In this document: positions 51,283 to 59,091 of the stretch, piece after piece
Layout: the number at the start of each line of letters is the position of its first letter
How positions within the stretch are numbered: position 1 is the first letter of the stretch
Assembly: GCA_024693715.1 (NCBI GenBank)
Contig: JAILKS010000038.1
Location: 1-64,000 of the forward strand
Reading direction: 5' to 3'
DNA: 64,000 bases
Source of the DNA: Treponema sp.
GTDB lineage: Bacteria > Spirochaetota > Spirochaetia > Treponematales > Treponemataceae
The notes under the pieces: generated by a model
What the model was told of the DNA's origin: nothing
Databases searched by the model: none
Seen by the model: only the letters and a program-made list of their open reading frames with translations
Position numbers and translations under genes: made by a program

Positions 51283-53160
51283 ATGTCACGTCAGAAAATA
51301 ATTGTTTTAGATTTTGGAAGTCAGTATGCGCATTTAATTGCAAAACGATTCCGTATGCTCGGTTACTACTCAGAAATTGCTCTTCCTTCTTCAGATTTAT
51401 CGGTATTTGAAGATTGCAAGGGCATTGTTTTTTCAGGGGGGCCTGCTTCAGTTTATGATGATAAAATCCCTGAATTCAACAGTAAAATTCTTGAACTTGA
51501 TATTCCTATTCTTGGACTTTGTTACGGACATTATATCGTTCAACTTGGATATAACGGAAAAGTAGAAAAAGCATCTGTCGGTGAATTCGGCTTCGCTCAA
51601 TTAATTTTAAATCCTGAGGTAAAAAGTCCGATTTTTGAAGGGATTGATTCTGTTCAGCAGGTATGGATGAGTCATCAGGATGGCGTTACAAAAATCGGTG
51701 ACGGCTTCGAAGTTGTCGGTTCTACAAAGGACTGCCCTTATGCTGCAACCCAGAATCTTTCGAAAAAACGCTTCAGTCTTCAATGTCATTGTGAAGTAAA
51801 AGACACTCCATGCGGAAATAAAATATTTGAAAACTTTGCACGATACTGCAAAATGGAAAAAAACTGGGATCAGGAAACAGTTCTTCAGATAATTCTTGAG
51901 CAGATAAAAACTGATGCAAAAGATAAAAATGTCCTTCTGTTCCTTTCGGGTGGTGTAGATTCAACAATTGTTTTTGCACTTTTAAACAAAGCACTCGGTC
52001 AGGACAGGGTTTTAGGTCTTCATATAGACAATGGTTTTATGCGCAAGGATGAATCTAAAAAGGTTGCTACAGCATACAAACAGTTTGGTTTTAACAACTT
52101 TATCGTAGAAGATGCATCACAGTCCTTCTTAAAGGCTATTTCAGGATTAACTGATCCTCAGAAGAAACGTCTCGCAGTCGGTGAAAATTTCATCACAGTC
52201 AGAAATGAGGTAGTAAAAAAACAAAAGCTCGATGAAGAAAACTGGCTTCTCGCTCAGGGAACACTTTATCCTGATATCATTGAATCTGGCGGTACAAAAA
52301 ATTCAAATGTAATAAAAACTCATCATAACAGAGTAAAAGGCATTCAGGATTTAATAGCAAAGGGCATGATTATAGAGCCTATTAAAGATTTATACAAGGA
52401 TGAAGTCCGCTCAATCGGTAAAAAGCTTGGTCTTTCCGATGAGCTTGTAATGCGTCATCCTTTCCCGGGTCCTGGTCTTTCTATCAACGTTTTGTGCTCT
52501 GACGGAACAATAAGTGAAAAAGATAAAGAGGATTTTGAACAGGCACAAAAAGAACTGGATTCTTTAAAATTTGACATGTTCTGTGAAAAGTGCAATTCAA
52601 GCTTAAAACGTTCTGTTCTTCCAATACGTTCTGTAGGAGTTCAGGGAGATTTCAGAACTTATCGTTTCCCGGCAGTGCTTACATTCAAGGAAGAAGGAAA
52701 TGGTTTTTATCATTTTCCTGGAAAAAGAGAAAAGCTCGAAGCCTGTTCATCTCTGATAACAAACAGTGCAAAATTTATTAACAGAACATGCGTAAAATTA
52801 TATCAAAACCCGAATATCAAAACAGAAGATTTGAAAATCCAGAAGGGCTGGTGTACAAAAGACAGGCTTGATCAGCTGCGAGAAGTAGACAACATCGTTC
52901 TTACTGAGCTTCACAAATCCCTCTGGTATGAAAAAATCTTCCAGCACTTAACGATAGATTTACCTTTTGCAGCGGTTGAAAATCATGCAAGCTTTGTTCT
53001 TCGACCCTTGTGTTCCGAAGATGTAATGACTGCACGTTTTGCAATGTTACCGGAAGATTTACTGAACACGATAGTTAAAAAAATTGCAGGCTTAGATTTT
53101 GTCGATGCCCTTTATTTTGATGCAACCAACAAACCGCCTGCAACCTTCGGTTGGGAATAA
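51283..53160 (+). CDS. guaA: GMP synthase, long type
   Basis: Converts XMP to GMP with glutamine. Residues 1-190 form the class-I amidotransferase (catalytic Cys in GLCYGH, about 79; His/Glu in QCHCEV); the ATP-pyrophosphatase P-loop is SGGVDS (about 222) and HPFPGPGL follows near 395. At 625 residues it is about 100 longer than the common bacterial enzyme because of an extra segment after FPGPGL (about 410-530), placed as in eukaryotic GMP synthases; the C-terminus ends in the standard KPPATFGWE. Confidence 0.94.
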   Translation: MSRQKIIVLDFGSQYAHLIAKRFRMLGYYSEIALPSSDLSVFEDCKGIVFSGGPASVYDDKIPEFNSKILELDIPILGLCYGHYIVQLGYNGKVEKASVGEFGFAQLILNPEVKSPIFEGIDSVQQVWMSHQDGVTKIGDGFEVVGSTKDCPYAATQNLSKKRFSLQCHCEVKDTPCGNKIFENFARYCKMEKNWDQETVLQIILEQIKTDAKDKNVLLFLSGGVDSTIVFALLNKALGQDRVLGLHIDNGFMRKDESKKVATAYKQFGFNNFIVEDASQSFLKAISGLTDPQKKRLAVGENFITVRNEVVKKQKLDEENWLLAQGTLYPDIIESGGTKNSNVIKTHHNRVKGIQDLIAKGMIIEPIKDLYKDEVRSIGKKLGLSDELVMRHPFPGPGLSINVLCSDGTISEKDKEDFEQAQKELDSLKFDMFCEKCNSSLKRSVLPIRSVGVQGDFRTYRFPAVLTFKEEGNGFYHFPGKREKLEACSSLITNSAKFINRTCVKLYQNPNIKTEDLKIQKGWCTKDRLDQLREVDNIVLTELHKSLWYEKIFQHLTIDLPFAAVENHASFVLRPLCSEDVMTARFAMLPEDLLNTIVKKIAGLDFVDALYFDATNKPPATFGWE

Positions 53161-53180
53161 TCTTAATCTTAAATTATCGT

Positions 53181-54596
53181 TTACAAATTAATTTCTGCAG
53201 ATTCTTTTGCAACGTCCTTTAAAAGCGGTTTAACCTTTTTAATCATTGCTGTTACCTGGTCTGGACATCTTCCGATGTACAATGATGGAGTTAAAAGCTT
53301 TTTCATTTCGTCTTCTGTAAGACCAAAGGATTTTTCTGCAGCAAGGCGGGAAAGCAAATCACATTCTTCGCCGTTCTTCATTTTTGCAGTTGCTTCCATA
53401 GAGCAGCGTCTAATGATTTCGTGAAGTTCCTGTCTGTCGCCTCCGCGTTTTACTGCTTCCATCATGAGGTTTTCTGTTGCAATGAATGGAAGATAGTCGT
53501 TACATGTTTTTTCAACGATTTTTTCGTTTACATGAAGACCGTCTGTAACGTTCTGTGCAAGGCGTAAGATTGCATCGCAGCAAAGGAAGCCTTCCGGAAG
53601 AGAGATACGGCGGTTTGCTGAATCGTCCAAAGTACGTTCGAGCCACTGTGTGCAGGCTGTCATTGGTGCGTTTAATGCGTCTGCCATTAAGTAGCGTGCC
53701 AAAGAACAGATTCTTTCGCTTCTCATAGGGTTTCGTTTATATGCCATAGCAGATGAACCAATCTGATTTTTTTCGAATGGTTCTTCTACCTGTCTGTCGT
53801 GCTGTAAAAGGCGGATATCGTTTGCCATGCGGTAACAGCTCTGTGCTACAGAAGAAAGTGCGTTGAGGATGCGGCTGTCTACCTTACGAGGATAAGTCTG
53901 TCCCTGAACGTCAAAGATTTCTGTAAAGCCAAAATCCTTTGCAATCATTTCGTTTAATTTTTCACATTTCTTTCCGTCGCCTTCAAACAAGTCCATAAAG
54001 CTTGCTTCTGTTCCTGTTGTTCCGCGGCATCCAAGGAATTTAACGTTTTCAATTGCAAAATCAATTTCGTTTAAGTCAGAAAGGAAATCCTGCATCCAAA
54101 GACATGCTCTTTTTCCTACAGTTACAAGCTGTGCCGGCTGATAGTGAGTATAACCCAAAGTTGGCAAAGCCTTATATTTATCTGCAAATTCGCAGAGATT
54201 AGAAATAACTTTTAAAAGTTCACCACGGAGATAGCGTAAACCGTCTCTGTAAATTACCAGATCGGCATTATCTGTTACATAACAGCTTGTAGCACCAAGA
54301 TGGATAATTCCGGCAGCAGAAGGAGCAACCTTTCCGTAAGCATAAACGTGTGCCATTACATCGTGACGTACTTCCTTTTCGCGTGCGGCAACAACATCGT
54401 AATCAATGTCTGTAATGTGTTCAGAAAGCTCTTTTACCTGCTCTTTAGAAACCGGCAATCCCAATGCATTTTCTGCCTTAGCCAATGCTACCCAAAGTTT
54501 ACGCCAGGTCTGATATCTTGTATCAGATGAAAAAAGTTTGAGCATATAATCAGAAGCATATCTTGATGATAAAGGTGTTTCGTAAGTATTAGTCAT
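53181..54596 (-). CDS. purB: adenylosuccinate lyase
   Basis: Cleaves SAICAR and adenylosuccinate in purine synthesis. The 471-residue protein of the fumarase/aspartase superfamily carries the signature GSSAMAYKRNPMRSERI (about residue 283), GATSCYVTDNAD and TLGYTHYQPAQ with the catalytic histidine. GAGGAA precedes the ATG. The purC gene is 33 bp upstream on the same strand, so they form a purCB operon; convergent with guaA. Confidence 0.96.
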   Translation of the reverse strand: MTNTYETPLSSRYASDYMLKLFSSDTRYQTWRKLWVALAKAENALGLPVSKEQVKELSEHITDIDYDVVAAREKEVRHDVMAHVYAYGKVAPSAAGIIHLGATSCYVTDNADLVIYRDGLRYLRGELLKVISNLCEFADKYKALPTLGYTHYQPAQLVTVGKRACLWMQDFLSDLNEIDFAIENVKFLGCRGTTGTEASFMDLFEGDGKKCEKLNEMIAKDFGFTEIFDVQGQTYPRKVDSRILNALSSVAQSCYRMANDIRLLQHDRQVEEPFEKNQIGSSAMAYKRNPMRSERICSLARYLMADALNAPMTACTQWLERTLDDSANRRISLPEGFLCCDAILRLAQNVTDGLHVNEKIVEKTCNDYLPFIATENLMMEAVKRGGDRQELHEIIRRCSMEATAKMKNGEECDLLSRLAAEKSFGLTEDEMKKLLTPSLYIGRCPDQVTAMIKKVKPLLKDVAKESAEINL

Positions 54597-54629
54597 TTAT
54601 TTTTCCTCAAATATATATTTTTAAACTGA

Positions 54630-55499
54630 TTACAGCTTTTTACCGGTAAGCTTTTCATAACCTTCAAGATAAATTGCAATTGTCTTATTTACAACATCTT
54701 CCGGTAAAGTCCAGTCATCGTGAGGATTAGCCTTGAGCCAGTCACGTGCAAACTGCTTATCATAAGAAGGCTGACCATGTCCAACTTCATATTCTGCTTT
54801 TGGCCAGAAACGTGATGAGTCAGGTGTAAGCATTTCGTCACCGACAACAATTTCGCCGTTTTCATCAAGACCGAACTCAAATTTCGTATCTGCAATTATA
54901 ATTCCCTTTGTCCATGCATATTCTGCACATTTTTTATAAATTGCAATCGAATAATCACGAAGCTTTTCAGCATATTCCTTTCCTTTACCAGAGAATCTTT
55001 TTTCAAGATAATCTATCGACTGTTCAAAAGAAATGTTTTCATCATGATCACCGATTTCTGCCTTTGTCGAAGGAGTGTAAATTGGTTCCGGTAATTTTTC
55101 AGATTCCTTCAAGCCCTCCGGCAGTTTAATTCCACATACTGTCTGATTTTCCTGATAGCTTTTCCAGCCCGAACCGGTGATGTAACCTCGTACAATACAT
55201 TCAATAGGAAGCATTGTAAGTTTTTTTACAAGCATGCTGTTTCCGTTAAATTTATCCTGTCTGAAAAATTCAGGCATATCCTTAACATCTACAGAAACCA
55301 TATGATTTTTAACGATGTCCTTTGTAAAATCAAACCAGAACTTTGACATCTGTGTTAAAACTGTTCCTTTTTTGGTTACGATATTATTAAGAATAACATC
55401 AAAACAACTGATTCTGTCTGTTGCGACTAAAATAAGATTGTCACCAACATCATAAATTTCACGAACTTTCCCTTCCTTAACTGGTAAAAACTGTTCCAC
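54630..55499 (-). CDS. purC: SAICAR synthetase
   Basis: Joins CAIR and aspartate with ATP. About 289 residues, the long form; motifs include [37 protein letters not shown] and [10 protein letters not shown]. Two GTG starts compete: AAGGAG lies 8 nt before GTG 55499 but only 2 nt before GTG 55505, so I prefer 55499. First gene of purCB. Confidence 0.94.
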   Translation of the reverse strand: MEQFLPVKEGKVREIYDVGDNLILVATDRISCFDVILNNIVTKKGTVLTQMSKFWFDFTKDIVKNHMVSVDVKDMPEFFRQDKFNGNSMLVKKLTMLPIECIVRGYITGSGWKSYQENQTVCGIKLPEGLKESEKLPEPIYTPSTKAEIGDHDENISFEQSIDYLEKRFSGKGKEYAEKLRDYSIAIYKKCAEYAWTKGIIIADTKFEFGLDENGEIVVGDEMLTPDSSRFWPKAEYEVGHGQPSYDKQFARDWLKANPHDDWTLPEDVVNKTIAIYLEGYEKLTGKKL

Positions 55500-55516
55500 T
55501 TTCACGACTCCTTAAC

Positions 55517-55557
55517 AAAAAAAAGCAAAGGAATTTCGAAAAACTTCAAACCTTTGC
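55517..55557 (-). terminator. terminator of the kinase-fusion operon
   Basis: On the minus strand GCAAAGG / CCTTTGC with a 19-nt loop and eight T, between DUF4298 and purC. Confidence 0.85.
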
Positions 55558-55601
55558 CCTTTTTTAAATTTAGTTTTTTTCTAAAAAATTGTCAATTATA
55601 T

Positions 55602-55892
55602 TTATAGAAGAAAAGTTTTATATTCTTCCAGAAGATTATAAATTCCGTCCTCTGATAAAACTCCTCTTTTCAAATCTGCAGGAAAAAATCCTTTTTCATC
55701 TGCCGCAAAATCTTTTGCCCATAAAGAACCTGTATAATATTTTTCAAGTTTTTTCAGATTTGTTTTAATTGTTTTATCTGTTTTTATATTTTGAGGATTA
55801 TCTTTTAATGTCTGCTTTAAGCAATCAAATATTTTTTCATATCTGATAATTCTTTTTTCTGCTAAATCTCTCTTTAATTTCTTAAAAATCAT
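55602..55892 (-). CDS. DUF4298 protein
   Basis: A 96-residue protein with the DUF4298 pattern (KYYTGSLWAKDFAADEKGFFPADLKRG followed by VLSEDGIYNLLEE; given here in two pieces). No known function. ATG 55892 overlaps the end of the kinase-fusion gene by 11 bp; a TTG at 55919 would extend it by nine residues. Last gene of the operon, before a strong terminator. Confidence 0.8.
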   Translation of the reverse strand: MIFKKLKRDLAEKRIIRYEKIFDCLKQTLKDNPQNIKTDKTIKTNLKKLEKYYTGSLWAKDFAADEKGFFPADLKRGVLSEDGIYNLLEEYKTFLL

Positions 55893-57819
55893 TTTTACAA
55901 TACAATCCAACTGTTTCAATATATTTTTCCGGAAGTCCGATATCGTAACTCTTGCCGGCTACAAGGAATCCTAACATTCCGGTTGCTTCACGAACTTGTG
56001 CAAGAGCGGTTGTAAGCTGATATTCACCTCGTTCACGAACATCATTTTTAATATTCAGTTCAAGCTGACTAAAAACCTCTTTTGTAAGAATATACTGACC
56101 GAATACCGCATAATAATTTTCAGGATTCTTTTTATTTGCAACTTTAAGATAATCTTCTGCATATTCGACTGTCGGTTTTTCGCAAATATTGTTTAACCGG
56201 AGAATTGTCTGTTCCTTATTTTCCCACTGCCCGGACATAATTCCATAATGAACTACATCCTTTTTCTGCACACAATGCATGGAAATAACAGGAAATCCGC
56301 TTTTTTCATAAACATCTATCATCTGCTCCATGCAATTTTTATTCTGATTACTTTTATAAATCATATCACCAAGAAGAAGAAGGACTGGTTCATTTTGAGT
56401 AAATTTCCGGCACTGATAAACTGCATGTCCAAAACCAAGACGTTCTTTCTGAACAACATAAGTTATCTTATTTTTCAACGTCTCAAGCATATCTTCATAA
56501 TATTTCTTATCTTCCGATAATTTTTCATAATGCTCTGCAGGTAAAGGAGAAAAAAATGATTCATATATAGATTCTTCACCCTCTCCTACAACAAGACAAA
56601 TCTGTTCAATTCCCGCCTGAATAAGCTGTTCAAGAAGAATAAGGATTGCAGGCTTTAAAATTCCATCAACATCCATAACAGGAAAGAAATCTTTTTTCAA
56701 GATCTTGGTAACCGGGAAAAGTCGTGTTCCAAAGCCTGCTACCGGGACAATAGCTTTTCTTACAGCCTTTTTCGGATGTATTGTCAGTGAAAAACCCTTC
56801 ATCTTTTTTTCTTTCTTAAGATATTCAATGATTTTTGACTGACATTCCTGATTTTTTGCAAGGAATTGAACTGTACCGTCACCTTGAGAACCAACTCCTT
56901 TAGCACCGTAAATCCATTGGGTAAGAACATTATCAGAAAGAATCTCGTGTAATTTTGGAGCAGTTAATTCATCCGGGCAGACAGGAGCAATCTTAGTATC
57001 GAAGTTTTTCTGATACTTATTCATTATCATTCCGTAGCCTTCAAGATTTCCTTCTTCAAGATATTTAATTCCTTTGGAAATAAAGGCAGCATTATCCTTT
57101 CCAAGCGCTTCCTGAACTTTTTTATCTGACTTAGATGCGGCAAAAGGGAACGACTTATTCAAATCAGAAAGAATTTTTACAGTATCCTTATGCCCCTTCA
57201 AATCTGCAATAACAAAATAAAGTGTTTCTTTTATCTTCAGCGGCTTTACACTTATTTCATTTCCTGCAAAAGTCATGCAAACAGGATTAATCCCATATGC
57301 ACACGCCTGATCAAGTCTTCCACAGCGGGATGGAGTTCTCTGTTCACCATAATATGCAATGGTCATTTCGCCCATTGTATTTAAATTAAGATGATAAAGA
57401 ACATTAAATGCCCTTGCGACAAGAACGCATATTGCAGCAGAAGATGACAACCCGCTTTTTATAGGCAAATCCATCTTTGTAATTTTTACACGGATGCCGC
57501 CTGCTGAATAATTTTCACATACATACGACGCAACTCCGGCAACATATGAAAAGAAACTGCCGGTATTGGCAATTTGTCGTAATTTTTCTGAATCCATCGG
57601 GCAATGAAGCACTTCATTTTTATAGGCAGCGATTGAACTTTCTACGATAAAATCATCGCTTTTAGAAACTGTTGCATAGATGCCCTGCTCAATTCCGGTA
57701 ACAATCGCCTGCCCTGGAACAATATCCGCATTAATTGTTTTATAAAGACCTGCCCAGTCTGAATGTTCACCCATAAGACAAAGTCTGCCGGGTACAAATA
57801 AATCAATTGAGTTTTTCAT
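55882..57819 (-). CDS. GHMP sugar kinase fused to GalU-type nucleotidyltransferase
   Basis: A 645-residue two-enzyme chain. Residues 1-335: GHMP kinase with galactokinase-like motif 1 (PGRLCLMGEHSDWAG, 10-24), motif 2 (KSGLSSSAAICVLVARA, 121-137), catalytic Asp region CGRLDQACAYG (166-176) and motif 3 (GAKGVGSQGDG, 305-315). Residues 354-640: nucleotidyltransferase with KAIVPVAGFGTRLFPVTKI (355-373), LLLGDM and GEYQLTTAL, as in UTP-glucose-1-phosphate uridylyltransferases. Together they could turn a free sugar into an NDP-sugar. Both sets of motifs look intact. It starts 4 nt after the flavodoxin gene. The sugar and nucleotide are unknown. Confidence 0.85.
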   Translation of the reverse strand: MKNSIDLFVPGRLCLMGEHSDWAGLYKTINADIVPGQAIVTGIEQGIYATVSKSDDFIVESSIAAYKNEVLHCPMDSEKLRQIANTGSFFSYVAGVASYVCENYSAGGIRVKITKMDLPIKSGLSSSAAICVLVARAFNVLYHLNLNTMGEMTIAYYGEQRTPSRCGRLDQACAYGINPVCMTFAGNEISVKPLKIKETLYFVIADLKGHKDTVKILSDLNKSFPFAASKSDKKVQEALGKDNAAFISKGIKYLEEGNLEGYGMIMNKYQKNFDTKIAPVCPDELTAPKLHEILSDNVLTQWIYGAKGVGSQGDGTVQFLAKNQECQSKIIEYLKKEKKMKGFSLTIHPKKAVRKAIVPVAGFGTRLFPVTKILKKDFFPVMDVDGILKPAILILLEQLIQAGIEQICLVVGEGEESIYESFFSPLPAEHYEKLSEDKKYYEDMLETLKNKITYVVQKERLGFGHAVYQCRKFTQNEPVLLLLGDMIYKSNQNKNCMEQMIDVYEKSGFPVISMHCVQKKDVVHYGIMSGQWENKEQTILRLNNICEKPTVEYAEDYLKVANKKNPENYYAVFGQYILTKEVFSQLELNIKNDVRERGEYQLTTALAQVREATGMLGFLVAGKSYDIGLPEKYIETVGLYCKNDF

Positions 57820-57823
57820 AATT

Positions 57824-58348
57824 CTATTTGATCATTTCCAGAATCGGTTTAATATATTTTTTATCAGAAATATCATAAGATTTAGAAATCATTTCTATTG
57901 TCCGCTTGTCTTCTGCCGTCTGTTCCTTTTTACAGGACATAATCTTCAGAAGCATTTTCATTGCAAGCTTCGAACCCCTGCTCATTCTGTCGTAATTTAA
58001 TCCGCCGGGACAATAAAATACTTTTATACTGGACCATTCATCATCGGTAAAATTTCTGCGGATTGAAGCAGCAGCATCTGTACTGTCTGCAGCACTCGCA
58101 CCTGTCACAAATACAATTATTTTCTTTCCTGCTGATGATAATTTTAAAATATGCTTTTTAAACCAGGAAAGCTTCGTAATCAGCCCGGCTTTTATCCAGC
58201 CACCGAAAACAATTGTATCATATTCAGATAATTTATTCTTTTTTACTTTTTTAATCTCTACACATTCACAATCAGCCTCTTCGCCTATCCATAAAGCATA
58301 TTTTTTGGTAAATCCGGTCTGACTGTTGTAAATTACAATTGACTTCAT
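57824..58348 (-). CDS. flavodoxin-domain protein
   Basis: A 174-residue protein with the FMN-phosphate loop IVIYNSQTGFTKKYALWI at the N-terminus and FGGWIKAG and VFVTGASA in the other flavin-contact loops; it resembles flavodoxin/HemG-like domain proteins. ATG 58348 (MKSIVIYN) is preferred because it puts the phosphate loop at the usual place. First gene of the operon with the kinase fusion and DUF4298. Confidence 0.82.
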   Translation of the reverse strand: MKSIVIYNSQTGFTKKYALWIGEEADCECVEIKKVKKNKLSEYDTIVFGGWIKAGLITKLSWFKKHILKLSSAGKKIIVFVTGASAADSTDAAASIRRNFTDDEWSSIKVFYCPGGLNYDRMSRGSKLAMKMLLKIMSCKKEQTAEDKRTIEMISKSYDISDKKYIKPILEMIK

Positions 58349-58454
58349 TTTGTATAACACCTGTCCGCTAATAATTTTTTTTCAAGGATATATTAAATTC
58401 ATATCAGATATTCATTCCTTTAACAATCCCTGTACTTTAAAATTAAAATTTTAC

Positions 58455-58508
58455 TTGACATATTCCACAAGTAGAAGTATTATCACAATATATTCCACTT
58501 GTGGAATA
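58455..58508 (+). promoter_or_regulatory. padR promoter with two operator copies
   Basis: TTGACA (58455-58460), a 17-bp spacer and TATTAT (58478-58483). The perfect palindrome TATTCCAC-TT-GTGGAATA (58491-58508) lies at about +1 to +18, and an imperfect copy beginning TATTCCACAAGTAGAA (58461-58476) fills the spacer; centres are about 30 bp apart. This placement fits repression by the PadR product. Confidence 0.7.
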
Positions 58509-58524
58509 TAAGTGAGAAAAAAAT

Positions 58525-59091
58525 ATGCTTAAACATGGTATTTTAGGACTATTGAATTACAGTGCTATGAATGGATATCAGATTATGACTGTATTCAGGG
58601 ATTCTCTCAGCTTCTTCTGGCAGGCCCAGACCAGTCAGATTTACAGAGAACTGCAGATGCTGGAAGAACACGGATGGATTTCATCAAAGCGTATGGAAAA
58701 GGAAAACAAACATGATTCCAACATGCTTTTCATAACTGAAGCAGGACGTAAAGAATTACTTCGATGGCTAAAGGAAGATAATCCAAAAAACATTGTCAGA
58801 AGTCCTCTTTTAATGAAAACTTTCTTTCGTGGAGAATGCAGCATAGACGACAATATCGACTTTTTCAAAAAACTTCCGCAGCAGCAGGCGGTTTTTAATT
58901 CAAACAAAGATGATATTTATTCTCTGAATAATGCATATACAAAAAACATAAATGAACCGCTAAAAGCACTCTACTGGAAGTTTACGATAGATTTTGGCGT
59001 TATGTATGAAAAAATGCTTTTTCAATGGTGCCAGAACTGCATCAGCGAACTGGAAAAAATCAAAGAGTCAGATTCTAAAGGAGACAAATAA
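58525..59091 (+). CDS. PadR-family transcriptional regulator
   Basis: A 188-residue PadR protein. The N-terminal winged helix (LKHGILGLLNYSAMNGYQIM, then QIYRELQMLEEHGWI and LFITEAGRKELLRWL) is followed by a helical C-terminal dimerisation domain as in the longer PadR (AphA/Vir-like) subgroup. It probably represses itself and the flavoprotein gene that overlaps its stop (TAATG). Ligand unknown. Confidence 0.93.
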   Translation: MLKHGILGLLNYSAMNGYQIMTVFRDSLSFFWQAQTSQIYRELQMLEEHGWISSKRMEKENKHDSNMLFITEAGRKELLRWLKEDNPKNIVRSPLLMKTFFRGECSIDDNIDFFKKLPQQQAVFNSNKDDIYSLNNAYTKNINEPLKALYWKFTIDFGVMYEKMLFQWCQNCISELEKIKESDSKGDK

